Below, piece by piece: positions 1 through 6,154 of a stretch of DNA of 9,215 bases (positions within the stretch are counted from its first letter, which is position 1; every line of letters starts with the position of its first letter). Both the position numbers and the translations under genes were made by a program. The notes under the pieces were generated by a model, which did no database searches, was not told where the DNA came from, and worked only from the letters and a program-made list of their open reading frames with translations. This DNA comes from DATBLZ01 sp036555065 (GTDB taxonomy: Bacteria; Pseudomonadota; Gammaproteobacteria; Steroidobacterales; Rariloculaceae). The stretch is from positions 1-9,215 of the forward strand of contig DATBLZ010000020.1 of assembly GCA_036555065.1 (NCBI GenBank), read 5' to 3'.

Positions 1-1
1 G

Positions 2-748
2 ACCCTGGTCGTCGAGACCACGAACTATCGAGACGGCATGGAGATCAATAACCCGCTGATCAACCTCGCAGTCATCGGCGGGCCGCCCGGCAACCGCTTC
101 CCGTCGAGCGACCGGATGAAGACGACCGAGCGGATCACGCGCTTGAACGACACCGTGTGGCTCTACGAGGTCACGACCGAGGACCCGGCCGTGCTCACGG
201 GTCCATTCACTGTCCGCTATCCGATGTTCAACGAGCCCGATTACATTTGGCCGGAGTACGCGTGCATCGAGGACAACCACATCGTCCCGAGCTACGTCGA
301 GACGAACCGCCACGAGCGCGCGAATCCGACGCCGGAGCCCGCACAGACGCCCGTGCAGGTGTCGGCGGAAGTCGCCGATGCGCTGGCGGGACGCTGGGTC
401 GGGATGCCGCGCATACCGACGATCGACGTCAACATCGAGCTCGAGTTCACGAAGAACGCGAACGGCACGGTCAACGGCAAGTTGATCGGCACGAACTTGG
501 GAAGAATCGATAAGCCGCTCCGCGGCCTCTCGATAGGGTCTTTCACTCCTCCGCCCCCGTTCGGGGCGCCCCCGCCGAGCACGCCGCCCACGACCTACGA
601 GAACGTCGTGAGGTTTACCCTGCCCAATATCGACCCGTGGAACTTCACGGGGCAGCTCACCGACGAGGGCACTCTCGTCGGCGTCGTCGGCAGCGCGCAA
701 GGCAGCACGCCGGTGACGTTCCGGCGCACTGCGGGCGGCGGAGGCTGA
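2..748 (+). CDS. Uncharacterised protein, 3' part (5' end outside window)
   Basis: The reading frame is open from base 2, so the first ATG at 38 is almost certainly internal and the gene starts before the window. About 248 residues are visible. The first ~90 contain a LVVETTNYRDG stretch, a KTTERITRL strand, a YEVTTEDP segment and an EYACIEDN motif. These parallel LVVTTTHIDW, MRIVERFT, YDFAATDP and PYDCIEEE in the protein at 4956-6047, so the two share a domain. After a Pro/Glu-rich linker (about bases 320-355) comes a second, beta-rich module beginning LAGRWVG. It contains a proline-rich loop (about bases 541-595) and ends in a Gly-rich tail. This module resembles small beta domains appended to secreted hydrolases, but I do not recognise a named family. 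The function is unknown, and similar proteins are usually exported. The next gene is convergent, 38 bases away. Confidence 0.8.
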   Translation, partial: TLVVETTNYRDGMEINNPLINLAVIGGPPGNRFPSSDRMKTTERITRLNDTVWLYEVTTEDPAVLTGPFTVRYPMFNEPDYIWPEYACIEDNHIVPSYVETNRHERANPTPEPAQTPVQVSAEVADALAGRWVGMPRIPTIDVNIELEFTKNANGTVNGKLIGTNLGRIDKPLRGLSIGSFTPPPPFGAPPPSTPPTTYENVVRFTLPNIDPWNFTGQLTDEGTLVGVVGSAQGSTPVTFRRTAGGGG

Positions 749-786
749 CGGCCGGCGCGCCGCGTTTTAGCGCTGCAGCCAAGACG

Positions 787-1590
787 TTATTGCGACGTGG
801 TGTCGCCGAGCGACTGCCGCGCCGTACGCACGAGCGTGTGCAACTGCTCGTGCGAGAGCTCGCTGCTCAAGCCGTACTCGAATTCCCCGTCGGACCAAGA
901 GACGAGCTGCACGGCGCCTAGCGAATGGTTGGCCGGGTCGTAGGCTGCGGTCGCCGGCGTCATCGAAAACCCGATCGGCGTGAGACCGGGCGCTTCATAG
1001 GCGACGAATGTCGTCACGCCGTAGGGCGACGGCACGAAGCGCACGCCCGCGGGCTCGTAGCTGTGCGCCGACAGATCCGGAAACACGGGCGCGTAATCGA
1101 CGAAGGACGCGTAGGCGCGCCCTGAAGCGTCGGATTTCGGGTCCGTGACGTCCATGAGGACGTGCTCGTCGCCATTCGCGCGCGCGCGGAGGTACGTCGT
1201 GTGAAGGGCGAGCGAATTCTCCTGCCAACCGGGTCGCGGCTCCAAACGCGTCACGTAAACCTGCGCGGCAAGCACGATGGCAAGCGCGGCGCCGGCGAAT
1301 GCTGCTGCGAGACGCCAAGTATTGCGAGTGCCGAACGCGATGAATCGTCGCGTTCTGCTCGTGGGCTCGCTGACGGCGGTGACGGGCCGGCGAGGCGGCG
1401 CGCTCTGCGCATGGGTCGCGGCCTCGACGAGGTTCGTGATATCGCGAATCGCCGCCGCGCGCTTTTGCGCTTGCCGATCGCCCGACAACGCCCGCTCGAC
1501 GGCGGCGCGCGTCGTCGAATCGAGCTCGCCGTCGATGTACGCGCCGAGCCGCTCGTCGGTCAAGTCGATGTTGGCGCTACGTGGTTCCAT
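787..1590 (-). CDS. Anti-sigma factor, single-pass membrane protein
   Basis: This 267-residue protein probably sequesters the ECF sigma factor encoded just upstream. Residues 10-60 hold the typical N-terminal anti-sigma signature (LGAYIDGELD followed by a charged helix). One hydrophobic segment lies at about 92-113 (WRLAAAFAGAALAIVLAAQ), and the remaining ~150 residues should be periplasmic. The HxxxCxxC motif of zinc-binding anti-sigma factors is absent, so a redox zinc switch is unlikely. The periplasmic part contains a WSDGEFEYGLSSEL segment of the kind seen at the end of other ECF anti-sigma factors. The ATG at 1588-1590 lies inside the end of the sigma gene (14-base overlap), which indicates co-transcription and probably coupled translation. 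The signal it senses cannot be read from the sequence. Confidence 0.88.
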   Translation of the reverse strand: MEPRSANIDLTDERLGAYIDGELDSTTRAAVERALSGDRQAQKRAAAIRDITNLVEAATHAQSAPPRRPVTAVSEPTSRTRRFIAFGTRNTWRLAAAFAGAALAIVLAAQVYVTRLEPRPGWQENSLALHTTYLRARANGDEHVLMDVTDPKSDASGRAYASFVDYAPVFPDLSAHSYEPAGVRFVPSPYGVTTFVAYEAPGLTPIGFSMTPATAAYDPANHSLGAVQLVSWSDGEFEYGLSSELSHEQLHTLVRTARQSLGDTTSQ

Positions 1591-2098
1591 AACCGAGTTT
1601 CGCGATCAATGTTTGCCGCGCGCGGCAGAGCCGGCTCATGACGGTGCCGATGGGGATGCCGAGCGTGCTCGCCGTTTCCTGATACGAAAACCCTTCGCTC
1701 GCGACCAGCAGCAGCACCTCGCGTTGAGCCTCCGGGAGCTTGACGATCTCCTCGTTCACCTGCTCGAGGTACAGGCGATCCGCCTGGTTCTCCGTATCGT
1801 CCACGCGCTCGGGTACCGACTCGAGAGCGGGGCCGGCGCGAATCTTGCGCGAGCGCTGCTCGTCGCGCCAAGAGTTGATGAGAATCTTCACGAGCCAATG
1901 GTCGAACGCTCCTTGTCCATTCCACTGTTGCCAGCGCTCGAGTGCGCGCTCGCACGTCACTTGAACCGCATCGTCCGCGTCGGCACGGCTGCCGCAATAC
2001 GAGCGCGCGAAGCGCTTGAGCTGCGGCAGCGTTTCCAGCAGCCGTCGATGGAACTCGTCTCGCGGGAGCTCATCCGTCGCTTCGATCGCCGCTCGCAA
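1577..2098 (-). CDS. RNA polymerase sigma factor, ECF (sigma-70) family
   Basis: This 173-residue ECF-type sigma factor has only regions 2 and 4. Region 2 spans about residues 20-85, with an ADADDAVQVTCERALERW core and the -10-recognition helix WLVKILINSWRDEQR. Region 4 spans about 115-167, with LPEAQREVLLLVASEGFSYQ followed by the -35-binding helix-turn-helix TLGIPIGTVMSRLCRAR. The start is a TTG at 2096-2098, preceded by GGGAG at 8 bases. No in-frame ATG lies between it and the upstream stop at about 2159-2161. It is the first gene of a two-gene operon with the anti-sigma factor. A GGAATA-N16-CGTC promoter sits about 35 bases upstream and is likely autoregulated. The nearest divergent target is the EF-hand gene at 2251, which has a matching promoter. 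Family assignment is secure, but the ECF subgroup is not determined. Confidence 0.95.
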   Translation of the reverse strand: MRAAIEATDELPRDEFHRRLLETLPQLKRFARSYCGSRADADDAVQVTCERALERWQQWNGQGAFDHWLVKILINSWRDEQRSRKIRAGPALESVPERVDDTENQADRLYLEQVNEEIVKLPEAQREVLLLVASEGFSYQETASTLGIPIGTVMSRLCRARQTLIAKLGYGTT

Positions 2099-2106
2099 CT
2101 GACCCG

Positions 2107-2111
2107 CTCCC
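2107..2111 (-). promoter_or_regulatory. Ribosome binding site of the sigma factor gene
   Basis: GGGAG on the minus strand lies 8 bases before the TTG at 2098. It decides the start: the frame has no ATG near the beginning, and the spacing is optimal for this TTG. Confidence 0.6.
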
Positions 2112-2139
2112 GTCCTCAGACTCGCACCACAGCAGATAC

Positions 2140-2165
2140 GACGTTCGATACCGCGACTTTATTCC
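2140..2165 (-). promoter_or_regulatory. Predicted ECF-type promoter of the sigma/anti-sigma operon
   Basis: On the minus strand, GGAATA (2165-2160, extended to GGGAATAAA) is separated by exactly 16 bases from CGTC (2143-2140). Transcription would begin near 2132, giving a leader of roughly 34 bases before the TTG start. The same two boxes with the same spacing occur on the plus strand before the EF-hand gene. GGAA-type -35 and CGTC-type -10 boxes are characteristic of ECF sigma factors, so autoregulation is inferred. Confidence 0.6.
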
Positions 2166-2188
2166 CGCGGAAAATTCGCCTGCGCCGA

Positions 2189-2214
2189 GGAATAGGCGCG
2201 CGCCGCCGAGCGTC
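2189..2214 (+). promoter_or_regulatory. Predicted ECF-type promoter of the EF-hand gene
   Basis: GGAATA (2189-2194), 16 bases, then CGTC (2211-2214). Expected start of transcription is near 2220, leaving about 30 bases before the ATG at 2251. The box content and spacing match the promoter facing the sigma gene, suggesting that both are read by this ECF sigma factor. One caution is that the -10 box overlaps a minus-strand GGGAATAAAGACG copy (2212-2224), so part of the match could be shared sequence. Confidence 0.5.
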
Positions 2215-2250
2215 TTTATTCCCGAGTGGCTAACCAAAGGAGATTTCGCC

Positions 2251-2535
2251 ATGCAATTGAGACAAGGGATTCTGTTGACGGTTGCAAGCTTGTTCTGTGC
2301 GTCGGCCGTGCTCGCGCAGTCGACGAATCACGCCGCGACCCCGGCGCCGGCCGCGGCGGCAACGACGGGCAAGGCAGCGACGTTCAAGGACCTCGACAAG
2401 AACAGCGATGGCTATATCAATCGCACGGAAGCGGCTTCGTCGAATGGGTTGGTCGCGATGTTTCCGGACCTCGACGCCAACAAGGACGGCAAGTTGAGCT
2501 CGCAGGAGTACGCGAAACGGGCCCAGCACCCGTAG
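2251..2535 (+). CDS. Exported EF-hand calcium-binding protein
   Basis: This is a 94-residue protein. Residues 1-22 are a Sec signal peptide (cleavage after AVLA, before QST), followed by an Ala/Pro-rich linker to about residue 43. Two EF-hand loops follow, both with canonical ligands: D49-N51-D53-Y55-N57-E60 and D75-N77-D79-K81-S83-E86. This makes an EF-hand pair typical of small periplasmic calcium-binding proteins. AAAGGAG lies 8 bases before the ATG. It is transcribed divergently from the ECF sigma operon and has a matching ECF-type promoter, so it is probably a target of that sigma factor and may act in calcium or envelope-stress signalling. Small EF-hand proteins next to ECF sigma factors are a recurrent proteobacterial arrangement. 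The partner and physiological role are unknown. The gene is followed at once by a strong hairpin and so is probably monocistronic. Confidence 0.9.
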   Translation: MQLRQGILLTVASLFCASAVLAQSTNHAATPAPAAAATTGKAATFKDLDKNSDGYINRTEAASSNGLVAMFPDLDANKDGKLSSQEYAKRAQHP

Positions 2536-2547
2536 AGGGGTCCGAGG

Positions 2548-2580
2548 CGGGCCGGCTCGACATTCCCCCGAGCCGGCCCG
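2548..2580 (+). terminator. Hairpin, probable terminator of the EF-hand gene
   Basis: A perfect 12-bp GC-rich stem (2548-2559 paired with 2569-2580) encloses a 9-base loop, starting 13 bases after the stop codon. The downstream tract (GCCTTTCCC) is poor in T, so it may be an inefficient intrinsic terminator or an mRNA-stabilising stem. Position and stem quality favour termination. Confidence 0.6.
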
Positions 2581-2593
2581 GCCTTTCCCGGCC

Positions 2594-2643
2594 GTTAACG
2601 TTAACTCAACCGTTTTTAACGTCCGTAAAAGTCGAAAAACGAC
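2594..2643. other. AT-rich palindromic segment upstream of the haem protein gene
   Basis: An island of low GC between the hairpin and the gene at 2678. It contains a perfect 12-base palindrome GTTAACGTTAAC (2594-2605), a further TTTTTAACGT (2613-2622) that repeats the AACGT half, and GTCG-AAAAA-CGAC (2631-2643). It most likely holds the promoter and possibly an operator of the downstream gene. No convincing -35/-10 pair was identified. Confidence 0.35.
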
Positions 2644-2677
2644 GAAACTTAGCCGGTCAGTCGCACGGAGAGCCCCG

Positions 2678-3232
2678 ATGGGAGTCGATAGACGCTGGTT
2701 TCGTCGGACGATTGTGGCCGTGGCCGCGAGCGCCGGAATCTTGCTCGCCGCCGGGGCGAAGCTCAGGGCGCAATCGAGCGGCGATTTTCTGCCGCGATTC
2801 GCGATCATCGAGATCATGGATTCGATCGTCATGCCCTCGGCACAGGTCGTATGGGATGCCGTCGCCTACGAGGTCAGCGCGGAAGGCGAGAAGGTCACGG
2901 GGCCCGAGACCGACGAGGACTGGCAGAGGCTCCGGTGGAGCGCAGTCGACCTCGCGGAATCGGCCAACCTGCTCATGGTTCCGGGGCGCGCGGTGAATCT
3001 ACCGGGCGCCGTCGCGGGCGAGGGCGAGCTCGCGCCGGACGAGATCGCGAACCTCATCGAGAAGCAGCGTCCCGCCTGGGTCGGTTATGCGCACGTGCTG
3101 CACGAGGCCGCGATGGAGGCGGTCCGCGCGATCGATGCCAAGGATCCCGAAGCCGTGTCGAACGCCGGCGGCACGATCGACGCGGCGTGCGAAAGTTGCC
3201 ATCGACAATTCTGGTACCCTGACCAGCAGTAA
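2678..3232 (+). CDS. Exported protein with a single C-terminal haem c site (cytochrome c-like)
   Basis: This 184-residue protein has an N-terminal signal peptide (about residues 1-31, basic DRRWFRR then a hydrophobic stretch, ending LRA before QSS). A helical body follows, and a lone CESCH motif at C171-C174-H175 lies only nine residues from the C-terminus. A CxxCH close to the end of an all-helical domain of about 130-150 residues is the layout of class II cytochromes (cytochrome c' and c-556 type). That family is a plausible, not certain, assignment. Haem would be attached in the periplasm, so despite the RR pair, Sec export is expected. The ATG has GGAG 7 bases upstream. The SnoaL-like gene follows after 33 bases and is probably co-transcribed. 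A function in electron transfer or ligand binding is inferred. Confidence 0.82.
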   Translation: MGVDRRWFRRTIVAVAASAGILLAAGAKLRAQSSGDFLPRFAIIEIMDSIVMPSAQVVWDAVAYEVSAEGEKVTGPETDEDWQRLRWSAVDLAESANLLMVPGRAVNLPGAVAGEGELAPDEIANLIEKQRPAWVGYAHVLHEAAMEAVRAIDAKDPEAVSNAGGTIDAACESCHRQFWYPDQQ

Positions 3233-3265
3233 CAACCAGAGTCGCTCGGGGTCTTTGCCAAGCTC

Positions 3266-3814
3266 ATGGGCATGCGGATGCTTGCGCCGTCATTGACGGC
3301 CTGTCTTGCGTGTTTCGCGTCCCCACGCGACGCCGTCGCCCAGGCGCCCGCGGCGCTGACAGCGATCGATTACATCGAGATTCAGCAGCTCGTCAACAAG
3401 CTCAACTTCGCGCTCGACTATTGCGGCAACGGCGGTCGCGACTTCGCCGATCTCTTCGTGGAAGGCGGGCGGTACATCATCGATTCAGGCGACGGCATGC
3501 CGATCGTCCGCGATACGCGCGAGGGCCTAATAACGCTCGCGGGCGGGCCGAGCTGCGAGGCCCGAAAAACGCCGCCGAGCTCGCACATCCTGCACCTCGC
3601 CGAAGGCCTCGTGATCGAGCCCGCGCCCGAGGGCGCCCGCGGCACTTCATACGCGATCTATCCGGCAAGCAAAGGCGAATACTTCAACGCGGAAACCGCC
3701 GGGCAACTCGGCATCTATCACGATGAGTACGTGCGCACGCCGGAGGGATGGCGGTTCCGCTCGCGGCGGCACGAGGTCAACCCCGTCGTCGGCGAGGTCG
3801 CGCTACCGCGCTAG
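3266..3814 (+). CDS. Exported SnoaL/NTF2-like domain protein
   Basis: This 182-residue protein has a short N-terminal export signal (about residues 1-26, ending AVAQ). The body looks like the SnoaL-like branch of the NTF2 superfamily: TAIDYIEIQQLVNKLNFALDY (about 32-52) forms the first helix, DLFVEGGRYI (62-71) follows, SSHILHLAEGLVIE (105-118) gives the central strands, and GWRFRSRRHEV (161-171) is the usual last strand. The cone-shaped fold includes isomerases, dehydratases and non-catalytic binding proteins, so the reaction cannot be inferred. Three ATGs compete (3266, 3272, 3278). The first is used here, but no strong Shine-Dalgarno site selects among them. It lies 33 bases after the haem protein gene on the same strand, and the next gene is convergent 33 bases away. 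Export is atypical for this family, which is mostly cytoplasmic. Confidence 0.8.
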   Translation: MGMRMLAPSLTACLACFASPRDAVAQAPAALTAIDYIEIQQLVNKLNFALDYCGNGGRDFADLFVEGGRYIIDSGDGMPIVRDTREGLITLAGGPSCEARKTPPSSHILHLAEGLVIEPAPEGARGTSYAIYPASKGEYFNAETAGQLGIYHDEYVRTPEGWRFRSRRHEVNPVVGEVALPR

Positions 3815-3847
3815 GTACGGTCGCCGGAACGGCCGGTCGACAGCGGG

Positions 3848-4945
3848 CTACTTCGCTCGCCCCATATACCCTTGGGCGACGAGCGGAATTGCGATGACTC
3901 GATTCCGCGCGCTCGGCGTACCCCATCCACCGTAGAAAACGATGCCGAAGAGCGTTTTCTTGTCCGCGCCGCCGATCGCCGTGCCGTGGAGACCGCGCGG
4001 CCCCGGAATGGAGCCGAGGAAGTCGCCACTGGACGCGAAGACGTCCACCGAGGCCCCCGTTGCCACGTACACGCGTCCTTCGCCGTCGACGGCCGTGCCG
4101 TCGCCGCCCTGACCGCCGCGCAATTGTCCGAACTCGCGCTGGTTCGTGAGCGCGCCGTCGGGCTGCACGTCGAACGCGACGACCACGGGCCCGTTCGTGA
4201 CGTAGAGCGTCTTCTCGTCGGGGCTCAACATGATGCCGTTGGCGCCGGTCACTCCGTCGCCGTATTCCGAGACGACGCCTTGGGGGTTCGCGTAGTACAC
4301 GCCGCTCGAGGAGATGCTCACGTAGACGCCGCCGCGGCTGTCGGCGACGAGGTCGTTGAGAACACCCCCGACGCACTCGAGGGGCTCGCCATTGAAGGAG
4401 TTTGCGAATACCTTGCGCTCGGGCTCGAGCTGCAGAATCGCGGCATGCAAGCCGCGCGAGGCGAGAAACAGAGCACCATTCTTGCTGCGCGACAGAGCGC
4501 CGCCCGTGTTCGTGTCACTATGAATTACGGTCGCAAGGCCCGTCGCCGGGTCGAGCCGCATGACGTTGCTCGCGTCGTTGTTCGCGAAGAGCACCGTGCC
4601 GCCGTCGCCGGCCATGATGCCGTCGGCATTGTTGCCCTCCCACTGCCACACGACCTTCCACGTTTGTCCCGCGTCGATGACGCCCGGGATCGCGGTGGAG
4701 GCGGGTGGGGCCGGCGGCTCCGGCGGCGGCGCAGTGCTGGCCGGGGCGTTCGCGGCCTGCGCGCCGCCGATGCGAAACGGTTGCGGCGGGGTCTTGCAGC
4801 CGGCCACGAGCGCCGCGTGTCCCGGGTTTTGCCAGGTTTGCTGGCTGCTGCCGCGGTCGAAGCTCGAAGCAGGGCCTTGGGCAAGAGCGACGGCGGGCGC
4901 CGTGCTCAAGAGCACGGCAAGTGCGATCGGTGATTTCATCGGCAT
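3848..4945 (-). CDS. Exported SMP-30/gluconolactonase/LRE-like beta-propeller protein
   Basis: This 365-residue protein starts at the ATG at 4945, which has AGGAG 7 bases upstream and gives a good Sec signal (residues 1-22, ending VALA before QGP). The same frame is open further upstream, but that extension lies antisense-overlapped inside the neighbouring gene and lacks support. Residues 23-90 are an N-terminal extension with a Pro/Ala-rich linker (about 65-86). The propeller follows, with repeated blades visible as LNDLVADSRGGVYVS (196-210), ANGIMLSPDEKTLYVTN (235-251) and GDGTAVDGEGRVYVAT (281-296). Asn197, Asn236 and Asp282 sit where SMP-30 family proteins place metal-site residues. Family members hydrolyse sugar or aliphatic lactones or organophosphates, but substrate is unpredictable. 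It is the second gene of an operon with the DUF6152 protein, 10 bases behind it. Confidence 0.88.
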   Translation of the reverse strand: MPMKSPIALAVLLSTAPAVALAQGPASSFDRGSSQQTWQNPGHAALVAGCKTPPQPFRIGGAQAANAPASTAPPPEPPAPPASTAIPGVIDAGQTWKVVWQWEGNNADGIMAGDGGTVLFANNDASNVMRLDPATGLATVIHSDTNTGGALSRSKNGALFLASRGLHAAILQLEPERKVFANSFNGEPLECVGGVLNDLVADSRGGVYVSISSSGVYYANPQGVVSEYGDGVTGANGIMLSPDEKTLYVTNGPVVVAFDVQPDGALTNQREFGQLRGGQGGDGTAVDGEGRVYVATGASVDVFASSGDFLGSIPGPRGLHGTAIGGADKKTLFGIVFYGGWGTPSARNRVIAIPLVAQGYMGRAK

Positions 4946-4952
4946 TGGAATT

Positions 4953-4957
4953 CTCCT
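4953..4957 (-). promoter_or_regulatory. Ribosome binding site of the SMP-30-like gene
   Basis: AGGAG on the minus strand, 7 bases before the ATG at 4945, overlaps the TAG stop of the preceding gene (4956-4958). It favours this ATG over the second ATG two codons later (4939) and over the long upstream open frame. Confidence 0.65.
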
Positions 4958-6047
4958 AACGCGCGTTGCGCGCTTTGCGCTCTTCTTCGATGCAATCGTA
5001 AGGCAAGAACTCGAGTGTCGGCTGCCACCGGAACGTCGCGTAATTCTCGTACGCGACGGTCTCGGTGAAGGCCGCGGGATCGGTCGCGGCGAAATCGTAT
5101 TGGACCGTCGCGCCGCCGTCGCGCGGCGTGAAGCGCTCGACGATCCGCATCTCGCGGCTCTGCGGCACGCCGACGAGGCCGTAGAGCTCGAAGTAGGGCC
5201 AATCGATATGCGTCGTCGTGACGACGAGAGCGTCGCCGTCCCATTTTCCGGCCGAATACCCGAGCGGCGTGTAGGGCGCGTCGGCCGACGGCTCGCGGCC
5301 ATCCATGTGGATGAGGCGGTCGATCTCGAACCATTCGTTTTGCAGAACGAGGTCCGCGCCGCGCTCGATGAACCGGATCGCATACGGGCCGCTGCGCAGC
5401 ATCACGCGCGGCATGCCCGGCGATACGCAGCCCAAGACAGGGTCGTCGACGACTTCGTCGTAAGCCGCTTTGCCTGCGGCGGCGTGCGCGGTCAGCGGCG
5501 GACTGCCGACCCAGGGCGGCGCTCGGCCTTCACGCGTCGGCACGAGCACCTTGCCGAAGAACCCCGTGCCCGTCGCGGGGGCCGTGTCGGTCTTCGGAAA
5601 CGTAACGTCCGTGCCGACGACTTGGTCTGCGGAGGCGAAGCGCGGCATGACGTTGCCTCGGAGCAGAATTTCGCGGCCATCGGCGACCAAGAGATTCGTG
5701 ACATACATGCGCCGCTCCGTGCGCTTCGAGGGATTGCCTGCGAAGCTGACGACGTCGCCTACTTTGAGTATGTCGCGCGGCAGACCTGCGCGGTCGAGGC
5801 GCGTGAGGTCGGCGCTCTCGACGTCCCAGAGCCGATCGTCGCCATCGATGGACTTCGTGCTGGCTTGAAAGCGGATATGCGGATTCCGCCAGAGCACGCT
5901 CACGATCTCGCCGCGCGCCTCGACGACTACATTGGCGTCGTACTCGGCCGTCGAGTGGTGCGCCGCGGCGGGCGTCGCGCACGCGAGGCAGCCTGAAAGG
6001 GTTGCGGCAAGCGTGCCGGCGAATCGACTCTGCGCGCGGTGGGTCAC
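4956..6047 (-). CDS. DUF6152 family exported protein
   Basis: This 363-residue protein has a signal peptide at about residues 8-29, ending PAAA before HHST. The mature N-terminus AHHSTAEYD, followed by VVVEARGEIVSVLWRNPH (40-57), is the signature of DUF6152, which occupies about residues 30-125 and probably forms a small beta-barrel. Residues ~195-352 form a second domain: LGYSAGKWDGDALVVTTTHI (262-281), MRIVERFT (300-307) and FLPYDC (347-352). This domain also occurs in the partial protein at 2-748. The start is a GTG at 6045-6047. An in-frame TAG lies only four codons upstream, so no longer start exists, and no Shine-Dalgarno site is visible. A TATAGAAT stretch just ahead of it (6061-6054) could mean a very short or absent leader. 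The function is unknown. Co-transcription with the SMP-30-like gene suggests a shared periplasmic substrate. Confidence 0.85.
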   Translation of the reverse strand: MTHRAQSRFAGTLAATLSGCLACATPAAAHHSTAEYDANVVVEARGEIVSVLWRNPHIRFQASTKSIDGDDRLWDVESADLTRLDRAGLPRDILKVGDVVSFAGNPSKRTERRMYVTNLLVADGREILLRGNVMPRFASADQVVGTDVTFPKTDTAPATGTGFFGKVLVPTREGRAPPWVGSPPLTAHAAAGKAAYDEVVDDPVLGCVSPGMPRVMLRSGPYAIRFIERGADLVLQNEWFEIDRLIHMDGREPSADAPYTPLGYSAGKWDGDALVVTTTHIDWPYFELYGLVGVPQSREMRIVERFTPRDGGATVQYDFAATDPAAFTETVAYENYATFRWQPTLEFLPYDCIEEERKARNAR

Positions 6048-6154
6048 GCGAGGATTCTATATCACGCCGTGCCCCGGCCGCAGGAGCGACGCGCCGTCCC
6101 GATACTTGTTGTTTGATATGATCAGTTGCCGATATTACGGGAGAACGTGCTGCG
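6048..6154. promoter_or_regulatory. Divergent intergenic region between DUF6152 and decarboxylase-like genes
   Basis: This 107-base region separates two divergent genes and must hold promoters for both. The part nearest the plus-strand gene is AT-rich (about 6100-6137, with TTGTTT at 6109 and GATATT at 6131). The part nearest the minus-strand gene has TATAGAAT (6061-6054). Neither gives a full consensus pair, so individual promoters are not called. GGGAG at 6139-6143 is the likely ribosome binding site for the gene at 6155, at a rather long 11-base spacing. Confidence 0.4.

Noticed and set aside
753..762. GC-rich palindrome CGGCGCGCCG followed by TTTT, a possible terminator between convergent genes.
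   Set aside because: The palindrome has no loop and only a very short stem could form, so it is not a credible hairpin terminator.
1277..2233. A 318-codon open frame on the plus strand opposite the sigma and anti-sigma genes.
   Set aside because: It is antisense to two well-recognised genes, is Arg/Ala/Leu-rich with no domain pattern, and is expected from high GC in the third codon position.
3777..4376. A 199-codon Arg-rich minus-strand frame overlapping the SMP-30-like gene.
   Set aside because: It is a shadow of the recognised gene in another frame; almost half of its residues are Arg, a usual artefact of GC-rich DNA.
4946..5383. The upstream extension of the SMP-30-like frame, which would give a 511-residue protein.
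   Set aside because: The extension lies inside the DUF6152 gene in another frame, is Arg/Ser-rich, and would bury the signal peptide and the AGGAG site at 4953-4957.
4560..5996. A 478-codon plus-strand open frame opposite the DUF6152 and SMP-30-like genes.
   Set aside because: It spans two genes whose minus-strand products have signal peptides and family motifs; its own translation has neither.
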